16,335 nucleotides of DNA from Bacteroidales bacterium UBA3388 (GTDB taxonomy: Bacteria; Bacteroidota; Bacteroidia; Bacteroidales; P3): the NCBI GenBank assembly GCA_002358855.1, contig DEPQ01000041.1, positions 1-16,335 of the forward strand. Direction: 5' to 3'. The position numbers and the translations under genes are program-made. The notes below the pieces were generated by a model, which was not told where the DNA came from, searched no databases, and was given only the letters and a program-made list of their open reading frames with translations. Below, piece after piece: positions 1-6,681 of this stretch; the first letter of the stretch is position 1; each line of letters opens with the position of its first letter.

Positions 1-27
1 TTTGTTTTTTTTTAATTTTTTCTTTGA

Positions 28-687
28 TTATTCTCTATCTTGTTGAAATTCAAAGCCTAATCTTTTTGCAGTAATTATGCGTTTTGAAGAAGAATTTAGC
101 TTCATTTCGCCAACACTTATCGTTTTTACCTCATCAAAAGGCGGAACTAATAGATCAAAATTGTTTGCATACTCCATTGAAGAGAGAATTATGCTACTAA
201 TTGACTCCTTATTTATGATAGATGTATTGAAGTTTGAATACAATAAACCAACTTCTCTTTTGCCTTCTATGAAATAATGATTTTCCTTATTGATAAACAC
301 TCTTCCTATCAAATATCCTATGTCGTAATCTCTGTCATAGTCGAAAGAATCAGATAAAAAGTTGTAAATATTTATCATTCCGCAGAAAGAACGTTCTTTG
401 TCTTGTGTTACATAAGGGAGTTTCATTACTTCGTGTTGTCGAGAAAACTCAAACACATTTGTATGCATTGTAAAAATCAAAATATCTTCGCCAAAACGTA
501 TTTCAAACTCTAATTCCGATTTGTTTTGAAATACAAACTTTGTTTCAGGAGATGTTTTTTGCATTTCTTTTATTATTTCTTCTGCTGTTTTGCTGAAAAT
601 AAGGAAAGCTTCCTTTGTGTTATTTACAATAGAATTAAGCAAAGAAGATTTTTTTGCTATTTGATTACATAAATTCAATGTATCCAT
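28..687 (-). CDS. Conserved-looking protein of unknown function, 219 aa
   Basis: I do not recognise this protein. It has no signal peptide and no membrane segment, so it is probably cytoplasmic. The first 40 residues look helical; the middle (about 45-90) alternates hydrophobic and charged residues like a beta sheet, with a FVFQNKSELEFEIRFGED stretch. Around residue 120 there is an acidic, tyrosine-rich patch (FDYDRDYDIGYLIGR). The C-terminus is basic and ends in QQDRE. I chose the ATG at 685-687 because a longer in-frame start at 840 would run back through the terminator hairpin and overlap the ferredoxin gene by 74 bases. It lies on the same strand as the ferredoxin and 79 bases after it. 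No clear TAnnTTTG promoter is visible between the hairpin and the start, so it may depend on read-through or on a promoter I cannot see. The reading frame is well supported; the function is unknown. Confidence 0.75.
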   Translation of the reverse strand: MDTLNLCNQIAKKSSLLNSIVNNTKEAFLIFSKTAEEIIKEMQKTSPETKFVFQNKSELEFEIRFGEDILIFTMHTNVFEFSRQHEVMKLPYVTQDKERSFCGMINIYNFLSDSFDYDRDYDIGYLIGRVFINKENHYFIEGKREVGLLYSNFNTSIINKESISSIILSSMEYANNFDLLVPPFDEVKTISVGEMKLNSSSKRIITAKRLGFEFQQDRE

Positions 688-712
688 AAATATATGTCTT
701 ATTAAATACTTC

Positions 713-746
713 AAAAAAAGCCCTATGAAAATCTCATAGGGCTTTT
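713..746 (-). terminator. Rho-independent terminator after the ferredoxin gene
   Basis: A perfect 13-bp stem (716-728 pairing with 734-746, core AGCCCTATGA / TCATAGGGCT) with a 5-base loop is followed on the minus strand by a run of seven T (complement of A 713-719). It lies 21 bases after the ferredoxin stop codon. The A and T flanks on both sides mean it could also stop transcription from the plus strand. Confidence 0.9.
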
Positions 747-766
747 CCAATTTCTCTCTGTAAGAA

Positions 767-937
767 TTAATCTTCAGGTTGAATTGCTTCCATAGGGCAA
801 ACGTCAGCACATGTTCCGCAACTAACGCATTTTTCACCATCTATTACGTAGATGTCTCCTTCAGAGATTGCTCCTACTGGACATTCATCAATACAAGTGC
901 CACAAGCAGCACAACTGTCAGTAATTTTGTAAGCCAT
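767..937 (-). CDS. Small 2[4Fe-4S] ferredoxin, 56 aa
   Basis: This is a clostridial-type (bacterial 8Fe) ferredoxin, a soluble low-potential electron carrier in the cytoplasm. Two cluster motifs are complete: C9-x2-C12-x2-C15-x3-C19-P and C37-x2-C40-x2-C43-x3-C47-P. As in this fold, the last cysteine of each motif serves the other cluster. The length of 56 residues is normal for the family, and the acidic end QPED is typical. It usually serves pyruvate:ferredoxin oxidoreductase and similar anaerobic enzymes, which suggests an anaerobic or microaerophilic host; the partner enzymes are not in this window. It has its own TAnnTTTG promoter and its own terminator, so it is probably made as a short single-gene transcript. 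The family call is very secure; the exact electron partner is unknown. Confidence 0.97.
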   Translation of the reverse strand: MAYKITDSCAACGTCIDECPVGAISEGDIYVIDGEKCVSCGTCADVCPMEAIQPED

Positions 938-967
938 TTTTTTACTATTTAAGGTTTAAAACTTTTG

Positions 968-997
968 CAAAGATACATCATTCTTTCAAATAACAAT
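968..997 (-). promoter_or_regulatory. Bacteroidota-type promoter for the ferredoxin gene
   Basis: On the minus strand TATCTTTG (968-975) fits the -7 consensus TAnnTTTG. ATTG (994-997) lies 18 bases upstream as a plausible -33 element. The -7 box lies 30 bases before the ferredoxin ATG. Confidence 0.75.
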
Positions 998-1020
998 AAA
1001 AAATTAAGAAAAGTTTTAAT

Positions 1021-1055
1021 TTTTGATATTTTTTTTTGCATTTGTTGTACCTTTG
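1021..1055 (+). promoter_or_regulatory. Bacteroidota-type promoter for the MORN-lipoprotein operon
   Basis: TACCTTTG at 1048-1055 matches the TAnnTTTG -7 box exactly. TTTTG at 1021-1025 lies 22 bases upstream and may be the -33 element. The start codons at 1075-1083 follow about 20 bases later, a usual leader length. It is divergent from the ferredoxin promoter in a 140-bp gap. Confidence 0.7.
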
Positions 1056-1077
1056 CCAAAAAATAAACTTTTAGGTG

Positions 1078-1797
1078 ATGATGAAAAAGAATTTAATCTA
1101 TCTTTTAGGAATTTTCTTCTTGTTTATCTCTTGTACAAAAGAAGAAATAGTAGAAAAATACGATAATGGAGAGGCTAAATTAGTCTATTTATTCAAAGAA
1201 AATAATGGGAAAAAGATAAAAGTTGAAGAAATACGCTACTATGACAATAAACAAAAAAGATTAGAAGGTAAATTTGATAAAGAAGGAAATAAAACAGGGA
1301 AATGGAATTTCTATTTCTCAACAGGAAATAAGTTTGCATCAGCAGATTTTACAGGCTCAGAAACAGGAGAAGGCTGGGTGGTTTATGATAACAAAGGAAA
1401 AGAAATAGTAAGTTCAGAAGATAAAGTCTTATTTTTACATTTTGCAGAAGATAATGGTCTTTGTGATATACAAGTAAGAAAATCAAAAGGAGAAGTCTTT
1501 TATAAATTTTTTGAAGACTTCTCAATTTGCCAAAAAATCAATACAATAGGAAATATTCCGCAAGGGGAAAGTATTTCTTGGTATGAAAACGGACAAGTAA
1601 ACTCTATTCACTATTACAAAGATGGTATGCAAGATAGCATTTATCAAGTTTTCACAAAAGAAGGTGGCACTTTGATTAAAGGACAATACAAAATGGGAGT
1701 AAAAATAGGCAAATGGGAATATTTTCTTTCAGATGGTACTCCACAAGGCATAGAAATATATGATGTAGATGGTACTTTATTAAAACCAAGAAGATAA
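1078..1797 (+). CDS. MORN-repeat-like lipoprotein, 239 aa
   Basis: A type II signal peptide is clear: MMKKN, a hydrophobic run, then the lipobox FLFISC with the lipidated cysteine near residue 19. The cysteine is followed by TKEE, an acidic start like the lipoprotein export signals that bring Bacteroidota lipoproteins to the cell surface; surface exposure is therefore inferred. The mature part carries imperfect repeats of the MORN_2/YwqK kind: a Y-D/E-N-G or D-G turn, then G-K-W or K-x-G, for example near residues 60-80 (GKFDKEGNKTGKW), near 170 (WYENGQ) and near 215-230 (GVKIGKWEYF). Such proteins are often auto-named antitoxins, but nothing here supports a toxin pair. Three start codons stand in a row (GTG 1075, ATG 1078, ATG 1081); I chose the first ATG. 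The stop overlaps the next start as TAATG, so the two genes are translationally coupled. The role is unknown. Confidence 0.85.
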   Translation: MMKKNLIYLLGIFFLFISCTKEEIVEKYDNGEAKLVYLFKENNGKKIKVEEIRYYDNKQKRLEGKFDKEGNKTGKWNFYFSTGNKFASADFTGSETGEGWVVYDNKGKEIVSSEDKVLFLHFAEDNGLCDIQVRKSKGEVFYKFFEDFSICQKINTIGNIPQGESISWYENGQVNSIHYYKDGMQDSIYQVFTKEGGTLIKGQYKMGVKIGKWEYFLSDGTPQGIEIYDVDGTLLKPRR

Positions 1798-2360
1798 TGA
1801 AAAAATTAGCACTAAGTTTTTTGATTTGCATTTTTTGTAGTATAAATGCATTTGCTCAATATAGCTATGAAGTAGTGGATTTAAATCAACAATTATCAAG
1901 CGATACAGAAAAAATCTACACAATTAAAAAAGACACTCTTAGAATAAAACAAATAAATAATAGTAAATTAGAAATTTGTGGTAATAAATACGAGTCAAGT
2001 GAGCAAGATGTTGTTTTAACTCCAAAGGTCTATTATAATTCTAAGTTGAAAACATTTATTTTGCTTTTAGATAAAAAAGTGGATTATAGCATTGGTTGCG
2101 ATGTTGTTTCAATTAAAAATGGTAATTACCAATATTTAGGAGAATTATCCGTAGCCGCATACACAAAAGACGAAAATGGTAGAATGAATTATAATAGTAT
2201 TTTGCCATTTGTATCAATTGTTAAAGTATCTGATAGAATAATTTTCAGTTTTGAAACTCCTCTTGTGGTAATTTACCCGGGAATGTCGGAAGAAGCAACA
2301 CTCAACGGAAGAGATGTTTACTATACTTATTCAAAATCGAAACTTGAATTATTTAAATAG
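1797..2360 (+). CDS. Secreted protein of unknown function, 187 aa
   Basis: I do not recognise the family. A Sec type I signal peptide is clear: MKKLALSFLICIFCSINAFA with likely cleavage before QYSYEV. The mature part (about 167 residues) has no further membrane segment and reads as a beta-rich domain, with alternating short hydrophobic and charged strands (for example VYYNSKLKTFILLLD). Three cysteines remain after cleavage, in the strings LEICGN, SIGCDV and none near the end beyond these two clear ones, so at most one disulfide is likely. The start codon shares its A with the stop codon of the lipoprotein gene upstream (TAATG), so the two proteins are probably made together and may form a pair in the envelope. 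The 3' end overlaps the end of the convergent ComEC gene by 8 bases, and no hairpin terminator is visible there. Confidence 0.8.
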   Translation: MKKLALSFLICIFCSINAFAQYSYEVVDLNQQLSSDTEKIYTIKKDTLRIKQINNSKLEICGNKYESSEQDVVLTPKVYYNSKLKTFILLLDKKVDYSIGCDVVSIKNGNYQYLGELSVAAYTKDENGRMNYNSILPFVSIVKVSDRIIFSFETPLVVIYPGMSEEATLNGRDVYYTYSKSKLELFK

Positions 2361-3624
2361 TTATTGCCTTAGTTAAAATCTCAACAAATTTTGCGATTCC
2401 TATCAAAATATCTAACTCTATCTCAACAACAAAAGATAGAATAGCGTTTATGAAAGATATATCTACAAACGCAACTAAAATTATAATGCTTATCAATAAA
2501 AAAGCAAGGAAAGGTACAACTATAACGTTGGTAAGTAGAAATAAAATAGGGAAAGTCTTAAATTTATAAATAATAATAGGAGTTGTAAAGACTTGTGCCG
2601 AAAGGCTTATAGTCGCATTTTTAATTATTGGTTTGAAATAAGATTTGATTTTATGTTTTGAGAAAAGTTTTTCAATCAAAGGTACACCTACTAATATACC
2701 TAAAACTGCTAAAAATGAGAGTTGAAAACTTATATCAAACAAAAGTAACGGGTCTGCAATCAATAAGAAAAATGCGGTGCAGTAAAGAGTATTTAAAGGA
2801 TTGGTTTGCAGTGGCAAAAACTTGGAAAGCGAAAATATTGTAAACATTAAAGCAACTCTTAAAGCAGAAGGATTACAGCCAATAATTAACGCGATAGCCC
2901 AAGCAATGATAACTAATAGTATTTGCCTAAAATAATAAAATCTTAGTCCAAAAAGACAAATGAATTTAGTAATTAACTGAATGAAACCAAGAATTAGACC
3001 TATGTGAAGACCAGAAACACAAAGTATATGAGCAATTCCTGTTGCAGAGAAACTATTTCTTACATCTATATCAAGTTTTGATTTGTCTCCAAGCAACAAA
3101 GAAGTAGCAAGGTTTGCATTTTTCTCAGACAATTTAGAAGATTCTATTCTGTTTTTAAGACTTTGATTTGCATTTTTTGCCCATTTGATTATTTTGTTTC
3201 CTTGATTGTGATTTATTACTTTGAAATTCTTGCAGTAAACGTTGTGATACAATCGTTTGTGATTCATATATTTTTGGTAATCAAAGTCTAAATCTTCAAA
3301 GTTTTTGATTCTTACCATTTTTTCTTTGCTTTCAACTACATCTCCATAGTTTAAGCAAATTTCTTCTTTTGGAAAATTTAGCAAAACTTTGCCATGAGTC
3401 TTTTTCCAAGCGTTCCCGTCAAAATATTCAATGACTTTCGCTTCGTAGACGCTCCAATTCTTTTTTGGCTTATAGTTATCGGTAATTAAATAACGAAAAG
3501 ACTCAGCTTTGTCAAAATGAGAGGAATAATGATCATTGACAAAGAAAACAGGGACAAAACTATCCACAATTATTATCCCAATAATCAAAAAGATAAGAGG
3601 GATAATAATTGGGCGTTTAATCAT
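2353..3624 (-). CDS. comEC: ComEC/Rec2-family DNA-uptake channel protein, short form lacking the MBL domain, 423 aa
   Basis: ComEC forms the inner-membrane channel for single-stranded DNA in natural transformation. One N-terminal membrane segment (about residues 5-28) is followed by a soluble part (about 40-140) that fits the OB-like DUF4131 region. The hallmark of the Competence domain follows: LLLGDKS (177-182), then FSATGIAHILCVSGLHIGL (192-210, with the conserved SGLH at 204-207), NPSALR (251-256) and DISFQLSF (297-304). Many hydrophobic segments run to the C-terminus. Full-length relatives are commonly 650-800 residues and carry a C-terminal metallo-beta-lactamase domain; here the protein ends in the membrane domain. 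The opposing gene begins directly after, so no broken remainder is left. It is the third gene of an operon and starts one base after the radical SAM stop codon. The family is secure; active transformation in this organism is not shown. Confidence 0.9.
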   Translation of the reverse strand: MIKRPIIIPLIFLIIGIIIVDSFVPVFFVNDHYSSHFDKAESFRYLITDNYKPKKNWSVYEAKVIEYFDGNAWKKTHGKVLLNFPKEEICLNYGDVVESKEKMVRIKNFEDLDFDYQKYMNHKRLYHNVYCKNFKVINHNQGNKIIKWAKNANQSLKNRIESSKLSEKNANLATSLLLGDKSKLDIDVRNSFSATGIAHILCVSGLHIGLILGFIQLITKFICLFGLRFYYFRQILLVIIAWAIALIIGCNPSALRVALMFTIFSLSKFLPLQTNPLNTLYCTAFFLLIADPLLLFDISFQLSFLAVLGILVGVPLIEKLFSKHKIKSYFKPIIKNATISLSAQVFTTPIIIYKFKTFPILFLLTNVIVVPFLAFLLISIIILVAFVDISFINAILSFVVEIELDILIGIAKFVEILTKAITI

Positions 3625-3625
3625 A

Positions 3626-4522
3626 TTATAATCTTAATTTAAGTCCTGCAAAAATAGTACTTGGATGGAAATTGAAAACTGCGTTCATTTCTCCTGCCAT
3701 ACAAAAACCACACTTATCGCAAACTCCTTGTTCTTTTCCTATACATTGAGGTGTTTTTACTCCATCAGAAAATATGAAATTTGTTACCCAACATTGAGGA
3801 GTAAAATCTAATTTTTTCATTTTCTTCAATCCAGCAACGGAATTCATAATTGGATAACCTTTTTTCTTGTAGGAAATAATCATATCAATTATTTCTTGTC
3901 TTTTTTCCATTTCTAAGGCAAGATATTCTGTTCCTTCAAAAGGAGTGTGGAAATTCAAAGAAATGGATTTTATATAAGGACTATTTTTTACATATTCTAT
4001 TGTTTTGGCAACTGCTTCATAGTTTAGAGTATTTATTGCCATATTTACACTCAAAGCCTTGTGATTACATGTAGCAATATTCTTTTCTAAATTTGCAAAA
4101 GTGCCTTTTCCTCTAATTTTTTCGTGATATTCTCCAACTCCGTCAAGGCTTACCCAAATGCTATCTGCTTTTGAATTAACAAAAGGTCTTTGTGCATTTG
4201 TTGTTATAGTGCAGGAATAAAAGCCTATCGACTTTGCTAAATCTATAAGGTCATCTACGCGTTTTTCTCCATCTTCCCAGATAAATGGTTCACCACCTTC
4301 AAAATCTATAAAACGAGATCCTTGTTCATAACAATAGATTAACTCTTCTTTTATTTGCTCATAGGTTTTTATATTCGGATTTTCGTAGTTGTAAACGTTG
4401 CAATGCTTACATGCAAGATTACATTTATCAGATATGAATATTACACTTTGAAGAGGTTTTCTTTGATTAAAAAATTTAGCACCAAAAAACCATTTGGCTA
4501 AATAAAACATTTGCTTAACCAT
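3626..4522 (-). CDS. Radical SAM protein with a C-terminal cysteine cluster, 298 aa
   Basis: The radical SAM motif is complete: C34-x3-C38-x2-C41 (CNLACKHC), which binds the 4Fe-4S cluster that cleaves S-adenosylmethionine. The SAM-binding GGEP follows at 76-79, and VSLDG near 134 marks another conserved strand. Near the C-terminus five cysteines (C244, C260, C268, C271, C274; spacing x15, x7, x2, x2) could hold an auxiliary Fe-S cluster as in SPASM/Twitch-type enzymes. The N-terminus has a hydrophobic aromatic stretch (FYLAKWFFGAKFF) that could associate with the membrane. It overlaps the end of the UbiA gene by 25 bases; a second ATG (residue 5, 4510) would shorten the overlap to 13. I cannot name the substrate. 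The tight coupling to a prenyltransferase suggests action on a prenylated quinone or lipid, or on a peptide; that is inference. It is not the CxxxCxFC form of MqnC or MqnE. Confidence 0.9.
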   Translation of the reverse strand: MVKQMFYLAKWFFGAKFFNQRKPLQSVIFISDKCNLACKHCNVYNYENPNIKTYEQIKEELIYCYEQGSRFIDFEGGEPFIWEDGEKRVDDLIDLAKSIGFYSCTITTNAQRPFVNSKADSIWVSLDGVGEYHEKIRGKGTFANLEKNIATCNHKALSVNMAINTLNYEAVAKTIEYVKNSPYIKSISLNFHTPFEGTEYLALEMEKRQEIIDMIISYKKKGYPIMNSVAGLKKMKKLDFTPQCWVTNFIFSDGVKTPQCIGKEQGVCDKCGFCMAGEMNAVFNFHPSTIFAGLKLRL

Positions 4523-5514
4523 AATATGATATTAACTAAAATTATTACTATACAAAATAACGAAAGTATGTTTCTCGCACCAAGCCAACGTGCCATAAAC
4601 CAATCGACACCTGCTATTTGAAACTTTTCCCAATTTCCCATATTTCCCATATACTTGGGTGGTTTTGCAACGTTTGCATTCTCTGATTTTGCAAAGTCAA
4701 ATAAACTTTTTATCAACCAAATGCTCCTTGGCAAAACAAGAAAAATTAAAAGATATAGTGGATGTAAATATTTTAAAACTACACCTGCAACAATAATTAA
4801 GTAAGGAATAAAATTAAATAACACACTTGCAGTTAGATTTGCTTTGTTTGTTTTTAGCAATCTTGCAAAAGTCATCTTGTTTGCACTCTCATCGGCTTTT
4901 TTATCAATGAAACTGTGAGTGAAAAGAATGTTTACAACTAACAAACCAACGGGAATTGAGGCTAAAACAACGGAAGAGTCTAATCTATTTGCACTTGCGA
5001 TATATACTCCCATCATTAAAAGTGGTCCAAAAATGATTCCTATAACTAATTCCCCAAGTCCGATGTAAGAAAACTTAAAAGGGAATCCTGAATAAGAAAT
5101 TCCTAAGAATGAAGTTAAGAAAGCAATAAGGACTATCAACCAATTAAATCTTACAGTCAAAATAATTCCTCCCATTATTGCTGCAAAAAGAAGAAAAAGC
5201 ACAATAGCCTTCTCCAAATCTTGAAGAGTTGATTCATTAGATGTAAGATAAGGATATTTTACAATCCTTGCTCTGATTCCTTGACGTGAGAGTTCTTTTC
5301 TGCTTTCGGCTGTATTTACTTTGTAATCAAAGAAATCATCAGCCAAATTCATTCCTAAGTGAGCCGAAACAACACCTAAGACTGCTAAAATGGCAAGAAA
5401 AATATTAAACTCTGCTTCATTTATTGCAATAACTACAGCAAGAATAGCAGGTAGCATACTTTGAGCCAATGAAGCCTTTCTTGCGTTTTGCATCCAAACC
5501 TTTAACTTTTTCAT
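4498..5514 (-). CDS. UbiA-family prenyltransferase, MenA-like, 338 aa
   Basis: UbiA enzymes join a polyprenyl chain to an aromatic acceptor inside the membrane. The first Asp-rich motif is clear: N56-x2-D59-D60-x2-D63-Y-K (NLADDFFDYK). The second is D204-x3-D208 (SFIDKKADES) followed by MTFARLL, which binds the diphosphate through magnesium. The stretch YSGFPFKFSYIGLGE and then IIFGPLLMMGVY (about 141-171) strongly recalls 1,4-dihydroxy-2-naphthoate prenyltransferase (MenA), the step that makes demethylmenaquinone. About eight or nine hydrophobic segments are present, as expected. The protein is about 30-40 residues longer than many MenA proteins, with a C-terminal extension rich in W, R and G (KYMGNMGNW, DWFMARWLGARN). 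It starts the minus-strand operon and is divergent from the polyprenyl diphosphate synthase that could supply its substrate. Other UbiA acceptors cannot be excluded, so I give no gene symbol. Confidence 0.88.
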   Translation of the reverse strand: MKKLKVWMQNARKASLAQSMLPAILAVVIAINEAEFNIFLAILAVLGVVSAHLGMNLADDFFDYKVNTAESRKELSRQGIRARIVKYPYLTSNESTLQDLEKAIVLFLLFAAIMGGIILTVRFNWLIVLIAFLTSFLGISYSGFPFKFSYIGLGELVIGIIFGPLLMMGVYIASANRLDSSVVLASIPVGLLVVNILFTHSFIDKKADESANKMTFARLLKTNKANLTASVLFNFIPYLIIVAGVVLKYLHPLYLLIFLVLPRSIWLIKSLFDFAKSENANVAKPPKYMGNMGNWEKFQIAGVDWFMARWLGARNILSLFCIVIILVNIILWLSKCFI

Positions 5515-5541
5515 TGTTTTAAATCAAAAAAAGTGAGTGTG

Positions 5542-5549
5542 CAAAATTA
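5542..5549 (-). promoter_or_regulatory. Candidate -7 promoter box for the UbiA operon
   Basis: TAATTTTG on the minus strand fits TAnnTTTG and lies 27 bases before the UbiA ATG. No convincing -33 TTTG is found at the right distance; that region is occupied by the AT-rich repeat element. Confidence 0.5.
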
Positions 5550-5620
5550 GAAAATATTTCAAAGAAAAAATAAAATAAATCAAAGAAAAAATAAAATAAA
5601 TCAAAGAAATATTTTTCTAA
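5547..5620. repeat. AT-rich dispersed intergenic element, copy A
   Basis: The element lies between the divergent UbiA and polyprenyl synthase promoters. Its ends form an imperfect inverted repeat (5547-5560 TTAGAAAATATTTC with 5606-5620, one extra T). Inside, a 21-bp unit beginning CAAAGAAA occurs twice without change (5560-5580, 5581-5601) and a third time in part (5602-5609). Positions 5551-5616 align without gaps to 10525-10590, with 58 of 66 bases identical. Confidence 0.65.
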
Positions 5621-5655
5621 AACAAAGAAAAATTATGGGTTTTCTATATTTTTTG

Positions 5656-5663
5656 TATATTTG
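5656..5663 (+). promoter_or_regulatory. Bacteroidota -7 promoter box for the polyprenyl synthase operon
   Basis: TATATTTG matches TAnnTTTG exactly. It lies 31 bases before the ATG at 5695, so the longer in-frame start at 5635 would lie upstream of the likely transcription start. The -33 element is not obvious. Confidence 0.7.
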
Positions 5664-5694
5664 CACGTTAAAACGTTTAGTTTTTTCAAGGGGA

Positions 5695-6666
5695 ATGGAG
5701 ATAAAAGACATAGCAAAATTTATAGAAAACGAACTAAACACTTTTGAAAAGATGTATCAAGAGTGCAAAGAGAGTGATATAGCAACGCTTTCTGATATAT
5801 TGTCTTATTCTCTTTCTCAAAAAAGTAAAAAAATACGTCCACTTATTACTTTATTAGTGGCAAAGGCTTGTGGGGGTGTTAGCGATTCTACTTTTCGTTC
5901 AGCAATTATTGTAGAATTGCTTCATACCGCTTCGCTTGCTCACGATGATGTGTTAGATAATAGCGATTTAAGAAGAAATCAACCAACAATAAATGCGTGC
6001 TGGGGCAATAATGCTGCAATATTATATGGAGATTATCTTTTCGGAAAGTCTCTTCAACTAATTCATACAAAGGAAGATTTTGAGCTTTTGCCAATTTATT
6101 CCAAAATAGCACGCGAATTGCCAATGGGAGAGTTGTTACAAAAAGATATTTTGGAGAAAGGAGATATTTCTCGACAATCTTATTTTAATGTAATAGACTT
6201 TAAAACCTCTTCTTTATTAGGCGCTTCGGCTTATATCGGAGCAAAAACCGCCCAAACCGACAAAGACTACACCCTTTATGCAGAAGAATTTGGTAGATTA
6301 TTAGGAAGAGCATTTCAAATCAAGGACGATATTTTGGATTTCGCTATTTCTCAAACCAGTGGGAAGAAATTCGGAAACGATATAAAGGAATGCAAATTTA
6401 CCTTGCCGATTTTGGATTATATTGAACAATTAGAAGAAAGTGTTAAACTAAATGCAATAAATTTTGTCAAACAAAAAGACAAGTCTGATGAAGAAGTATT
6501 GAAATTTGTCATGGATATAGCAGAGTCAGGTAGTCTAAAAAAGACAGAAGAACAAGTAAAATATTATAGTAATAAGGCAAAGGAAATTTTAAAACACTTG
6601 CCAGAAAATCAATACAGAGAAGTATTGGAACAATTAGTAGAAACATTGATAGAAAGAAATAATTAA
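5695..6666 (+). CDS. Polyprenyl diphosphate synthase, 323 aa
   Basis: This trans-isoprenyl diphosphate synthase lengthens a short allylic diphosphate with isopentenyl diphosphate to give the side chain of menaquinone or a similar lipid. The first Asp-rich motif is DDVLD at 84-88 and the second is DDILD at 211-215, followed by GNDIKECKFTLP. KKIRPL at 45-50 is the usual KxRP substrate-binding site, and DLRRNQPT at 91-98 the usual RR pair. Residues four and five before the first motif are the small S80 and A79, which in this family goes with long products (about C30-C50); the exact length is inferred only. I chose the ATG at 5695 because it has an AAGGGG stretch just upstream and a promoter at the right distance. 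It is the first gene of the operon that continues into the TlpA gene 15 bases later. It resembles IspB, but I leave the symbol open. Confidence 0.92.
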   Translation: MEIKDIAKFIENELNTFEKMYQECKESDIATLSDILSYSLSQKSKKIRPLITLLVAKACGGVSDSTFRSAIIVELLHTASLAHDDVLDNSDLRRNQPTINACWGNNAAILYGDYLFGKSLQLIHTKEDFELLPIYSKIARELPMGELLQKDILEKGDISRQSYFNVIDFKTSSLLGASAYIGAKTAQTDKDYTLYAEEFGRLLGRAFQIKDDILDFAISQTSGKKFGNDIKECKFTLPILDYIEQLEESVKLNAINFVKQKDKSDEEVLKFVMDIAESGSLKKTEEQVKYYSNKAKEILKHLPENQYREVLEQLVETLIERNN

Positions 6667-6681
6667 CAAAAACGTTCGAAT

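Noticed and set aside
688..840. A 51-residue N-terminal extension of the unknown gene, starting at 840 on the minus strand.
   Set aside because: It would overlap the ferredoxin gene by 74 bases in another frame and contain the whole terminator hairpin. The ATG at 687 avoids both.
1078..1797. An antitoxin of a toxin-antitoxin system, the usual automatic name for YwqK-like repeats.
   Set aside because: The protein is an exported lipoprotein and its coupled partner is also exported. There is no toxin-like gene and the repeat alone does not show antitoxin function.
3626..4522. MqnC or MqnE of the futalosine menaquinone pathway.
   Set aside because: The cysteine motif is CxxxCxxC followed by N-V-Y, not the CxxxCxFC type of those enzymes, and the five C-terminal cysteines point to a SPASM/Twitch-like protein instead.
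5560..5609. A CRISPR array, because of regular short repeats.
   Set aside because: The 21-bp units are joined directly with no spacers and are low-complexity A-rich DNA; there are no cas genes.
5635..5694. An earlier in-frame ATG for the polyprenyl diphosphate synthase.
   Set aside because: A good TAnnTTTG promoter box lies inside this stretch, the 20 extra residues are hydrophobic and not part of the family, and the ATG at 5695 has a purine-rich site before it.
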